This document shows, piece by piece, positions 25,475-33,365 of a DNA stretch of 56,765 nt. Every line of letters starts with the position of its first letter. The stretch's first letter is position 1. The DNA lies in NCBI GenBank assembly GCA_021847735.1, contig JAJZQD010000006.1:1-56765 (forward strand), read 5' to 3'. This DNA is from Bacillota bacterium. Lineage in GTDB: Bacteria; Bacillota; Thermincolia; Thermincolales; UBA2595. The notes beneath the pieces are model-generated. The model was not told the origin of the DNA. It was given only the letters and a program-made list of their open reading frames with translations, and ran no database searches. The translations under genes were made by a program, and so were the position numbers.

Positions 25475-26740
25475 ATGAATTATGTGATTATAGGTAACTC
25501 CGCGGCTGCTGTCGGCGCTGTCGAAGGAATCAGGCAGGTTGACAGTAAAGGCCGGATTACCGTTATCTCAGATGAACCATACCATACTTATTCCAGGCCC
25601 CTGATTTCATACTGGCTGGCCGGGAAAGTGGCTGAAGATAAAATGATTTACCGGGACAGGAACTTCTATGAAGTTAACAGTGTTACTCCTGTGCTGGGTG
25701 TCAGGGCCGAAAAAATCAACTTCAAGAGCAAAAAGGTGAAGCTGGCAGACGGCACAGACGTGCCCTTCGAAAAATTACTTATTGCCACCGGCGGCAAGCC
25801 AATTGTCCCGCCGATGACCGGTTTAAATAAAAAGGGAGTTTATTCATTTCTAAAATTTGATGATGTGAAAGAGATTGAAAAGGCGGTTTCTGCGGGCAGC
25901 AAAAAAGCCGTGGTCATCGGAGCAGGTTTAATCGGGCTGAAGGCTGCCGAAGCACTGGCCAAACTTGGTGTCGAAGTAACAGTGGTAGAACTGGCCGACC
26001 GTGTCCTGCCGGCCATCCTGGACGAACATGCGGCATCGATGGTGCAGGAATATCTCGAAAAATATGGGTTGAAGTTCGAACTTAACAATACCGTTGCCAA
26101 AATACTTGGCAAATCATCGGTTTCCGGAGTCGCTTTACAGAGCGGTGCCGAAATAGCCTGTGACATGCTTGTTGTGGCTATTGGGGTACAGCCCAACACG
26201 GATCTGGTTAAGGATACTGATGTCCGGGTCAACCGCGGTATTGTCGTCAATGAGAAGATGGAGACCAGTGCTGCCGGGGTATATGCGGCCGGTGATGTTT
26301 CCGAGGGTTTTGACATAGTTTACGGGACCAGCAGGGTTTTGCCCCTGCTGCCAAATGCCTACCTACAGGGTGAAGTGGCCGGTCGTAATATGGCCGGGGC
26401 CGAGACGGTTTTTGCCGGCGGCCTGGCGATGAATGCCATTGGTTTTGGCGACCTGCCCATGCTAACCGCCGGTATAATCAAGCCCGATTCGGACGAATTT
26501 GAGGTTCTGGTGCAGGCAGACCCCGAGACCAAATCGTATCGTAAGGCAGTTTTAAGGAATGGATGCATTGTTGGGTATATTTGCCTTAACAGGGTTGACC
26601 GGGCCGGTATTTTGACAGGTCTAATCAAAGATAAGGTTGATGTTTCAGGTTTTAAAGACAGGCTGTTAAGCCTCGACTTTGGGTACATTGATTTCCCCGA
26701 AGAATTCAGAAAGTCCAGGTTAGGCGGGGGGGCAGCATAA
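25475..26740 (+). CDS. FAD/NAD(P)-dependent oxidoreductase of the glutamate synthase operon
   Basis: The 421-residue protein is a pyridine nucleotide-disulfide oxidoreductase-type flavoprotein. It has an N-terminal FAD site (VIIGNSAAAVGAVEG), an NAD(P) site (VVIGAGLIGLKAAEAL, about residue 146), and GVYAAGDV near the FAD ribityl site. No CxxxxC redox disulfide is visible at the N-terminus, so it resembles NADH oxidase/ferredoxin reductase types. It likely feeds electrons from NAD(P)H to the ferredoxin-like subunit. GAGGAGGG precedes ATG 25475. Its last base is the first base of the next gene. Confidence 0.88.
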   Translation: MNYVIIGNSAAAVGAVEGIRQVDSKGRITVISDEPYHTYSRPLISYWLAGKVAEDKMIYRDRNFYEVNSVTPVLGVRAEKINFKSKKVKLADGTDVPFEKLLIATGGKPIVPPMTGLNKKGVYSFLKFDDVKEIEKAVSAGSKKAVVIGAGLIGLKAAEALAKLGVEVTVVELADRVLPAILDEHAASMVQEYLEKYGLKFELNNTVAKILGKSSVSGVALQSGAEIACDMLVVAIGVQPNTDLVKDTDVRVNRGIVVNEKMETSAAGVYAAGDVSEGFDIVYGTSRVLPLLPNAYLQGEVAGRNMAGAETVFAGGLAMNAIGFGDLPMLTAGIIKPDSDEFEVLVQADPETKSYRKAVLRNGCIVGYICLNRVDRAGILTGLIKDKVDVSGFKDRLLSLDFGYIDFPEEFRKSRLGGGAA

Positions 26741-27483
26741 TGATAAAGACAATAGATGCCAAAGGGGTATATTACAGGCAGCTTAATGATATGGTTCAGC
26801 AGGCCGTTAACGAAGGGGCTGCCAAGATTGTTCTGAAGAACGTCAATGGCCAGCGCTATATCGCTACACGCGTAAGCAGACCGGTAGATATTGAAATAAA
26901 AGGTGTTCCCGGTAATGACCTGGGGGCCTATATGAATGGTTCCACAGTCATTGTCCGCGATAACGGGCAGGACGCTATAGGAAACACCATGAATGCCGGC
27001 AAGATTGTGGTCCACGGGCATGCCGGCGATGTCCTGGGATATGCCATGCGGGGAGGGAAACTCTTCATCAAGGGTGATGTTGGGTACCGTGTGGGAATTC
27101 ACATGAAGGAATATGAGGAGCAAGTGCCGGTTCTCATAATTGGAGGGACTGCCGGGAGTTTTCTCGGTGAGTACATGGCGGGAGGAGTCCTGATTATACT
27201 GGGTCTCGACCGTAAGCCGGGAGAACCCATTGCCGGTGATTATCTTGGCACCGGCATGCATGGGGGAGTTATCTTTGTCCGGGGTGAAGTGGATAAAACA
27301 AGACTTGGCAAAGAGGTTTCCGTTTTTGAACTTAACGAAGCTGATAATGAAAAACTTGACCAACACCTGCGTGAATACTGTAATGATTTAGGTATAGACT
27401 ATGATGAAGTAAGAAAAGAAAAGTTTGTCAAACTTGTACCGGTTTCCCATCGCCCGTACGGTAATCTGTACGCTCATACGTAA
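26740..27483 (+). CDS. Split glutamate synthase, GXGXG (domain 3) subunit
   Basis: The 247-residue protein is the beta-helix GXGXG domain found at the C-terminus of standard GltB. Repeats of turns such as MNGSTVIVRDNGQDAIGNTM, GHAGDVLGYAMRGG, GGTAGSFLGEYMAGG and GDYLGTGMHGG are clear. This domain scaffolds the complex. The gene overlaps the oxidoreductase stop by one base and ends the operon. Confidence 0.92.
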   Translation: MIKTIDAKGVYYRQLNDMVQQAVNEGAAKIVLKNVNGQRYIATRVSRPVDIEIKGVPGNDLGAYMNGSTVIVRDNGQDAIGNTMNAGKIVVHGHAGDVLGYAMRGGKLFIKGDVGYRVGIHMKEYEEQVPVLIIGGTAGSFLGEYMAGGVLIILGLDRKPGEPIAGDYLGTGMHGGVIFVRGEVDKTRLGKEVSVFELNEADNEKLDQHLREYCNDLGIDYDEVRKEKFVKLVPVSHRPYGNLYAHT

Positions 27484-27645
27484 ACCATGTTTCCTGCGGT
27501 ATCGAAGGGCGAAGGCCACGGATGGCCAAAACGCCGATAATCCCACCACGGAGCCGTGCTTCTCGGCAGCGGCCGGTTTCTTTAGTTCCAAATGAATTGT
27601 ACATAAATACAGGGCCAAATGACTGTGATAAGAGAAGCAGTTTTG
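27484..27645. other. Intergenic gap without a recognised feature
   Basis: No gene, clear terminator hairpin with T-tract or known RNA was recognised between the glutamate synthase operon and the EndoAI promoter. Confidence 0.5.
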
Positions 27646-27675
27646 TTGACAATCGTATATACTGCAGTATATAAT
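27646..27675 (+). promoter_or_regulatory. EndoAI/NdoA promoter with overlapping palindrome
   Basis: TTGACA (27646-27651) and TATAAT (27670-27675) are 18 bp apart. A perfect 18 bp palindrome, TATATACTGCAGTATATA (27656-27673), fills the spacer and enters the -10 box. It is the likely operator for the ribbon-helix-helix antitoxin or its toxin complex. Confidence 0.75.
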
Positions 27676-27721
27676 CTAATATATATTGTTTTACACGCTT
27701 TGCTTAAGGAGGTGCCCTTTA

Positions 27722-27997
27722 GTGGCGGAAGTTAAAAGGATTATGATTAGCCTCCCGGACAATCTGTTGCGCGAAGTGGACGGTATAGTAGCGGAGGAGA
27801 AGCTCAACCGGAGTGAGTTTATCCGCGAAGCAATGAAGCTTTACATTCAGGAACGAAAAAGGAGAACGATTAGAGAGCAAATGAAAAAGGGTTATATGGA
27901 AATGGCCAAAATAAATCTAGCCCTGGCAGGGGAAAATTTTGCCCTGGAGCACGAAGTCAGTGAGCTTTATGACGGGCGCTTGGCGGAGGATGAATAA
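27722..27997 (+). CDS. ndoAI: EndoAI-type ribbon-helix-helix antitoxin
   Basis: The 91-residue protein has a CopG/Arc-type ribbon-helix-helix at its N-terminus (RIMISLPDNLLREVD, then LNRSEFIREAMKLYI) and a helical C-terminal part that wraps the toxin in the Bacillus pair. GTG 27722 has AAGGAGGTG upstream. The toxin gene follows after 3 bp. The palindrome over the promoter suggests autoregulation. Confidence 0.88.
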   Translation: MAEVKRIMISLPDNLLREVDGIVAEEKLNRSEFIREAMKLYIQERKRRTIREQMKKGYMEMAKINLALAGENFALEHEVSELYDGRLAEDE

Positions 27998-28000
27998 ATA

Positions 28001-28351
28001 ATGATGATTCGACGCGGTGATATCTTTTTTGCCGACCTAAGCCCGGTTGTCGGCTCTGAACAGGGTGGGACAAGACCTGTTTTGGTACTGCAAAATGATA
28101 TCGGTAACCAGTATAGCCCTACCACTATTGTGGCAGCGATCACTTCCCAGATTAGCAAAGCGAAGCTTCCTACCCATGTTGAGGTTATCTCCAAGAGCAG
28201 TGGCCTGGAGAAGGACTCTGTAGTTCTCCTTGAACAGATTCGCACAATAGATAAGAGCAGGTTAAAAGAGAAGATTACATCCCTTAATGACGAATTAATG
28301 GAAAAAGTGGCCCAGGCGGTGGAGATTTCTCTGGGACTTATAGAAATTTGA
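28001..28351 (+). CDS. ndoA: NdoA/MazF endoribonuclease toxin
   Basis: The 116-residue protein closely matches Firmicute NdoA/Maz[32 protein letters not shown] at the N-terminus, then [19 protein letters not shown] and [14 protein letters not shown]. It cleaves mRNA at short specific sites. Length and context (antitoxin 3 bp upstream) are standard. A terminator follows at once. Confidence 0.95.
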   Translation: MMIRRGDIFFADLSPVVGSEQGGTRPVLVLQNDIGNQYSPTTIVAAITSQISKAKLPTHVEVISKSSGLEKDSVVLLEQIRTIDKSRLKEKITSLNDELMEKVAQAVEISLGLIEI

Positions 28352-28386
28352 AAGAGGCTGACGCGAAGAGGCAGCCTCTTTGCTTT
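28352..28386 (+). terminator. Terminator after ndoA
   Basis: AAGAGGCTG pairs with CAGCCTCTT, followed by TGCTTT. The tail is weak, but the nested element 15 bp downstream ends in TTTTTT and may back it up. Confidence 0.6.
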
Positions 28387-28400
28387 AGGTGCGCTGGCGA

Positions 28401-28526
28401 GGACAGGACAGACGTATTCCTCCGAGCGAGCAACAACTCCGTCGTCAAACCACTCCCGCATACGCGGATCGTGGGACGACGGACGTCAGCCTCGCTCTGC
28501 GGAACACGCCTGTCCTGTCCTTTTTT
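28401..28526 (+). repeat. Nested palindromic intergenic element, copy 2
   Basis: The outer stem is GGACAGGACAG (28401-28411) with CTGTCCTGTCC (28510-28520), then six T. The conserved blocks ATTCCTCCGAGCGAGCAACAA and GACGTCAGCCTCGCTCTGCGGAACAC are nearly identical to copy 1. The inner stem is GTCGTC/GACGAC plus CCA/TGG, capped by CTCCCGCATACGCGGATCG, a cap also present in copy 3. Outer and inner stems differ in sequence from the other copies but stay complementary. Confidence 0.75.
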
Positions 28527-28683
28527 GGGAAAACCAAAGAGGCGCCTCTGTTGCTTTGGGAACCGGAATAGTTTTTAAGCATTCTAACTGCAGGAATTGG
28601 CCGACTTCTTGTGGAATATTGTGGGAGGAACCCGGTTTTAACCTGGTGCACCTTATTATAATTGTGGCAAGGGGAAAATATGG

Positions 28684-29409
28684 ATGTCGATTAAAAAGAA
28701 AAACGCGTTAATACTTGTATTGGGTAATATACTGTCTTTTTTACGGCAAAGACTCGGCGTTTTTGGCCCCTTCTCTTTTAAGCTTGTCCTGGGGTTGGCC
28801 TTTGGGCTGGCTTCTTTGTTGTTTTTTGCCAAACTCTCCGAGGATTTGCTAAGCAACGAATTGTTGATGTTTGACCAAATTGCCACCGGGGTTATAAGGT
28901 TTTACAGCTCCGACCAGGTCACATCGGCGATGAAAACGGTATCTTCTCTAGGTTCGCCGTTAACCCTGATTGTTGTGGGAATAGTTGTGATGATATACAC
29001 CGGATTGGTAAGGAAACATATTTGGGATACACTGCTGGTCCCTATAACCCTTGTTGGGGGCATCATCCTTAATGAGGCCTTAAAACTCCTGTTTCACCGG
29101 GCAAGGCCGGAACTGCCCCACCTGGTTAAAGTGACCGGGCTCAGCTTTCCCAGCGGTCATTCCATGATGAGCTTTATATTCTACGGGTTGATAATTTGCC
29201 TGTTATGGTTGAATTTCACCCATAAGTTTTTTAGGGTATTATTGACCATTCTCCTGGTTATCCTCATTCTGGCTATTGGGATAAGCCGGATTTACCTTGG
29301 GGTTCATTACCCCAGTGATGTGCTGGCAGGGTTCGCGGCCGGTAGTTTTTGGCTGGTTGCCTGTATCTTTGGTTTAAGAGGCGTTCGGTATTATAAGGCC
29401 CATCAATAG
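28684..29409 (+). CDS. PAP2-superfamily membrane phosphatase
   Basis: The 241-residue protein has about six helices and the three PAP2 motifs: KLLFHRARPELPH, SFPSGHSM and SRIYLGVHYPSDVLAG. Such enzymes remove phosphate from undecaprenyl diphosphate or phosphatidylglycerol phosphate. Neighbouring envelope genes make undecaprenyl diphosphate recycling a fair guess, but the substrate cannot be told from the sequence. The ribosome site is weak (GGGGAAAAT). Confidence 0.9.
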   Translation: MSIKKKNALILVLGNILSFLRQRLGVFGPFSFKLVLGLAFGLASLLFFAKLSEDLLSNELLMFDQIATGVIRFYSSDQVTSAMKTVSSLGSPLTLIVVGIVVMIYTGLVRKHIWDTLLVPITLVGGIILNEALKLLFHRARPELPHLVKVTGLSFPSGHSMMSFIFYGLIICLLWLNFTHKFFRVLLTILLVILILAIGISRIYLGVHYPSDVLAGFAAGSFWLVACIFGLRGVRYYKAHQ

Positions 29410-29543
29410 GCCTTAGGAGAAACTAGAAAGGCGCCATATTTTTCTGAGGGTGTGACGAAGTAAAACAATCCGGCGGCTATAGTCTTTTCTGCGGCCCGGG
29501 ATTTTGGGAAGGTAGTGTCAAACATTACCAGGGAGTTGATAAG

Positions 29544-30779
29544 ATGTCATTATATCACAGAACTAGGGTGTTTACACCTCCGACCAGGGGCTTTTGGTGC
29601 AGGGACAGGTTGTTATTGTTTATTTTGGTTGCTGCCCTAATCCTGCGGCTGTTTGTGTTGTTTACCGAGGGAGACCGGATGTTTCTTGGTACAGATGACG
29701 ACAACTACCGGGAAAGTGCGGAAATATTGCTGCACCAGGGAATCCTCACATACGCGGGTTGGCATGAACCAACGGTTTTTATAATGCCAGGGTACCCCAT
29801 AGTCCTGGCTGCCGTTTTTGCTGCAGTAGGTTCCACCAGTTGGCTGGCAGCCCGGCTTATTCAGGTGGGAGTGAGCCTGGTGGCCCTTTGGTTTGCCGTT
29901 AAACTGGGGACCCGCCTTGGCGGCCGCTGGGTGGGGATTGTTTCGGGAGCGCTGCTGGCAGTTTACCCTCCAAACCTTACATCTCCCAGTTTCCTGTTGA
30001 CTGAAACAATTTTTACCTGCCTGCTGCTTATGACCTTGTATTATTTCGCCAGGGCCGAAGAGACCGGCGGGGTCGGGTGGTTTGCCCTAACAGGGCTGGT
30101 ATTGGGACTTTCCGTCTATTTCAGGCCGACCAGCGGCCTTCTGCCCTTTGTTTTTGGCGTATATCTCCTTTTCCGGGGTTATTCCTGGGAAAAGGCGGTT
30201 TTTAGAGTTGGCATAATGGGGGCAGTGGTGGTTATCTGTCTTTCACCGTGGATTGTGAGGAATTATTTAATCTACAGGGAGTTTATCCCCTTTACAGTTT
30301 CCGGGGGGAATCCTTTCCTTCGCGGGACATATATCAACGGTAATATAAACGAAAAGTTCCCGTGGATAGAAGGGAACCGCATTTTGTCAGACAAAGCCCA
30401 GATGGAGTATGGGAAAAAACGCCTCGTTGAAGGTTTCCGCACCAATTTCCGGGGTTACCTGTACTGGTATACTGTCGGCAAATTCGTAGACTTTTGGGGA
30501 GGCCCCTTTTACTACAAAGAACTCACATATCTGCCCGCTTATTGGGTAAACCTGTTTCACCGCGTTCTTTTGTTAGCTGGGACAGGCGGGCTTTTACTGG
30601 GGCTATGGCGGCGCAAACCTCTGGCCTTGCTGTTCCTGCTGGTGAGCGGATATTTTACGTTCCTGCACCTCGTTTATTTAACAGGACCCCGCTATTCTTA
30701 CCCTGTAGTGCAGTTAGCAGTTATCCTGGCGGCTTACCTCATTGCCGGGTGGGCCGAAACAAAAAAGACCCTGTATTGA
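29544..30779 (+). CDS. GT39/ArnT-like membrane glycosyltransferase
   Basis: The 411-residue protein has many hydrophobic helices and the first extracytoplasmic loop acidic motif TDDDNYRE (about 51-58) typical of polyprenyl-phosphate-sugar glycosyltransferases of the GT-C fold. Later markers are PGYPIVLA and SPWIVRNYLIY. It probably transfers a lipid-linked sugar to an envelope polymer or protein. ATG 29544 follows CAGGGAG. It is the first gene of a GT39-SGNH-MBOAT-microprotein set. Confidence 0.82.
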   Translation: MSLYHRTRVFTPPTRGFWCRDRLLLFILVAALILRLFVLFTEGDRMFLGTDDDNYRESAEILLHQGILTYAGWHEPTVFIMPGYPIVLAAVFAAVGSTSWLAARLIQVGVSLVALWFAVKLGTRLGGRWVGIVSGALLAVYPPNLTSPSFLLTETIFTCLLLMTLYYFARAEETGGVGWFALTGLVLGLSVYFRPTSGLLPFVFGVYLLFRGYSWEKAVFRVGIMGAVVVICLSPWIVRNYLIYREFIPFTVSGGNPFLRGTYINGNINEKFPWIEGNRILSDKAQMEYGKKRLVEGFRTNFRGYLYWYTVGKFVDFWGGPFYYKELTYLPAYWVNLFHRVLLLAGTGGLLLGLWRRKPLALLFLLVSGYFTFLHLVYLTGPRYSYPVVQLAVILAAYLIAGWAETKKTLY

Positions 30780-30813
30780 CCTGAAATTGAGCGCCACCTG
30801 CCGGAGGAATGCT

Positions 30814-31935
30814 ATGCTTAAGAGATTTTTTGAGTATATCAGAATCACCCCGCATACCTTAATAGTTGTCTTAATCCTGCTAACCCTTGTGGACGGGGTA
30901 GTCCGCCTTTACTGGTCCGGCCTGTACAGGGCACCGGGCCGGGTCAGGCTGGTAAATGAAGAACTGGCCACCCTGCAGACAATGCGAAACGAAATCATAG
31001 CCGCCAAAGGTTTTAAAATACTGTTCCTCGGCGATTCCGCCGCTTACGGTTCGGCGGTCAAAGACAGTTCCCAGACTATTCCCGCTTATCTTGAACAGGA
31101 ATTAAGCAGCCGGTGGCCCGGAAGGCAGATTAAGGTCTTTAATTTTTCCTTCAAGGGCTTTGGTATGTCGGAAAACTATTTTCTGCTGAACGCCATGGCG
31201 GATACAGACCTTGATTTGGTTATCTACAATGTCAGTACCGGTTGGTTTAACCGGGAGAAAACCTTTGAACACCCCAATGTTGCCCTCCTTTCGGACCGCT
31301 ACTTCGGGAATTCGCAGATATCGAAGACCGGTACTCTACCACACCGTTCAACGAGGGAAACAGTAATAGGTAAGGTTAACCAGGCGGTAGGCAGGGTCTG
31401 GAGGCTTTATCAAAACCGCAGCGCGATTACCACTTTGCTGCTGGGCAAGTCCATCAGGGCAAAGCTTACCGAATGGCAGTTGGCCATAACCGACCCCGGC
31501 GAATTGCAGAAACAGCGGAAGGAAGAGGGCGAACTGTACAGGCCATGGTACGAAAAAGACTGGTCAGTTAAGCTGGGTAAGGCGGGGTATAAGTTTGGGT
31601 GGGTCAACCTGAACAGCGGGAACCCCCAGGTAATTTTCTACAACCTGATGTTAGACCTGTTGGCGGAGAAGAAACAGAACGCCTTTTTTTATACCAGCCC
31701 CCAGAATTTTACCCTCCTTGACCGCTATACGATGCTTGACCGCAAAGCCTGGGCAGTGAGTTGTACCAGACTGAGATCCATAACTTCCCGAAAAGGTGTG
31801 TATTTAGCTGATTACACTACCCTTGTGGATGACAGGTATTTTTCTGATACGGTGCACCTGAATGCCCTTGGCAACCAACAGGTAGCCCGGCAATTGGCGA
31901 GGGATATCTCTAAGCAACTAGGGGGGAATAAATAA
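30814..31935 (+). CDS. Membrane-anchored SGNH-type acyl-transfer/esterase-like protein
   Basis: The 373-residue protein has one N-terminal helix (about 14-30) and an outside SGNH/GDSL-like domain. Block I is FLGDSAAYG with the nucleophile candidate S75, and the C-terminal DTVHLN supplies the Asp-His pair. Proteins of this type work with MBOAT acyltransferases to place acyl groups on polysaccharides (as AlgX/AlgJ or PatB do). ATG 30814 has GGAGG. The MBOAT gene starts 2 bp after its stop. Confidence 0.8.
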   Translation: MLKRFFEYIRITPHTLIVVLILLTLVDGVVRLYWSGLYRAPGRVRLVNEELATLQTMRNEIIAAKGFKILFLGDSAAYGSAVKDSSQTIPAYLEQELSSRWPGRQIKVFNFSFKGFGMSENYFLLNAMADTDLDLVIYNVSTGWFNREKTFEHPNVALLSDRYFGNSQISKTGTLPHRSTRETVIGKVNQAVGRVWRLYQNRSAITTLLLGKSIRAKLTEWQLAITDPGELQKQRKEEGELYRPWYEKDWSVKLGKAGYKFGWVNLNSGNPQVIFYNLMLDLLAEKKQNAFFYTSPQNFTLLDRYTMLDRKAWAVSCTRLRSITSRKGVYLADYTTLVDDRYFSDTVHLNALGNQQVARQLARDISKQLGGNK

Positions 31936-31937
31936 CA

Positions 31938-33116
31938 GTGACTTTTACTACCTGGCTTTACGGCTTGTTTTTAACAGGGGTAACTGCCGCCTATTGGGTA
32001 CTGCCCCGTAGTTGGAGAAACCCCTTTCTCCTGGGGGCAAGTGCGGTTTTTCTAGCCTATTTCCTGCCCTTACAGGTGCTCCTCCTGTTTTTTGTGAGCA
32101 CCGCAGTATATGTTGTGGGCAGCCGCCTTAGAAGCCGGGGGTTTATGCTGGCTTTTGCCATTGTGTTCATAGTCTCCATCCTGGCATATTATAAATACCA
32201 GGGTTTGATCGCGGACCTTCTTCACAAGCTGGCTGTGTGGTTACCGGCACTTCCTGCCTTTAAAGTGCCCCCGCTGGTAGTACCCTTGGGAATTTCATTT
32301 TTTACCTTTAAACTCATTCACTACATGGTGGATTCCTACCGGGGCACCAGGCCGCAGGGTAGTTACGTCCAGTTCCTGCTTTACATATTCCTGTTTCCTA
32401 TTCTGCCCTCCGGCCCCATTGAACGCTGGCCCGACTTCCTTCGCCAAAACCGGGAATTGCACGGTTTTCAATGGGCGCATTTGGCTGAGGGAAGCCAGCG
32501 GATAATTTCCGGTCTTTTCAAAAAGCTGGTGGTGGCCGATACGGCAGCTGTTTATGCAGAAAAGATGCATGTTACCGGGCTTGGCGGTTTTGCGTACTGG
32601 ATAGCCGCGTACGCCTACGCTGTTCAGATATACTTTGATTTTTCCGGTTACTCCGACATTGCCATCGGAAGCGCCAGGCTGTTTGGTTACAAAATCATGG
32701 AAAACTTTAACTACCCTTACCTGAAGCGGAACCTTTCGCTCTTTTGGAAAAGCTGGCACATATCCCTGACAAGCTGGTTTAGGGACTATATATTTATACC
32801 CCTGGGGGGAAGCCGGGTACCTTTTGGCCGGGTGATTATGAATACGTTAATTGTTATGGGCCTTACAGGATTATGGCATGGGGCGGCCCTACACTTTATT
32901 GCCTGGGGCCTTTTTCACGGACTTGGTTTAATCACGCTGAGGCTTTATGGGAAATACGTTTATGGGCAAATTCCCACGCTATGGAGGGATTCCGGTTTGA
33001 TGACCGTTGCCGGGACTTTATTGACCTTTCACTTTGTGGTCATAGGCTGGGTGTTTTTTGCCACTGACTTTGGCCAGAGTATTTATGTCATACGTAAGCT
33101 ATTATTTATGATTTAG
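31938..33116 (+). CDS. MBOAT O-acyltransferase (DltB/AlgI type)
   Basis: The 392-residue membrane protein carries the MBOAT core: PSGPIERW, the QIYFDFSGYSDIAIG helix, FWKSWHISLTSWFRDYIFIPLGG (H274), and GLWHGAALHF with the catalytic histidine H314. The short length is like DltB rather than AlgI. It would pass an acyl group from an inside donor to an outside acceptor. The start is GTG 31938. An SGNH protein lies upstream and a DltX-like peptide gene 50 bp downstream. No dltA or dltC is in the window, so the acyl donor is open. Confidence 0.92.
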   Translation: MTFTTWLYGLFLTGVTAAYWVLPRSWRNPFLLGASAVFLAYFLPLQVLLLFFVSTAVYVVGSRLRSRGFMLAFAIVFIVSILAYYKYQGLIADLLHKLAVWLPALPAFKVPPLVVPLGISFFTFKLIHYMVDSYRGTRPQGSYVQFLLYIFLFPILPSGPIERWPDFLRQNRELHGFQWAHLAEGSQRIISGLFKKLVVADTAAVYAEKMHVTGLGGFAYWIAAYAYAVQIYFDFSGYSDIAIGSARLFGYKIMENFNYPYLKRNLSLFWKSWHISLTSWFRDYIFIPLGGSRVPFGRVIMNTLIVMGLTGLWHGAALHFIAWGLFHGLGLITLRLYGKYVYGQIPTLWRDSGLMTVAGTLLTFHFVVIGWVFFATDFGQSIYVIRKLLFMI

Positions 33117-33166
33117 CAGCTTATTTAAGGTCGTTAATCCCAATCAACGAAGGGTTGGTGAGGAAA

Positions 33167-33280
33167 ATGAGCGGGTGGGTCAGGGCTGTTATCAGCGGTA
33201 TCTTTTGGACAGTGGTGATTATCGTTACTGTCTTGGCTTCAACAGGTGGAGAAACGCAGTTTATTTACTCAAGGTTTTAA
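33167..33280 (+). CDS. DltX-like membrane microprotein with C-terminal FIYSRF
   Basis: A 37-residue frame starts at ATG 33167 behind GGTGAGG. It has one hydrophobic helix (about 7-26) and ends GGETQFIYSRF. DltX of the teichoic acid D-alanylation system is a similar small one-helix protein that ends in FIYNEF; its terminal tyrosine motif works together with the MBOAT protein DltB. The position just downstream of an MBOAT gene and the matching terminus (FIYxxF at the very end) strongly suggest the same role here. It could easily be missed by gene callers. Confidence 0.75.
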   Translation: MSGWVRAVISGIFWTVVIIVTVLASTGGETQFIYSRF

Positions 33281-33365
33281 TCTTCCGGGCTAAATGTTTT
33301 GGATGAAATTTCCGATATTTAAAAAGTGGATATGTGGCTAAGTAGTAGAAAAGGGGGGAGAGCTT

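Noticed and set aside
28348-28578. Frames across the palindromic element near 28.4 kb (and similar ones near 17.6 kb)
   Set aside because: Their similarity comes from the nested palindromic repeat, not from a shared protein.
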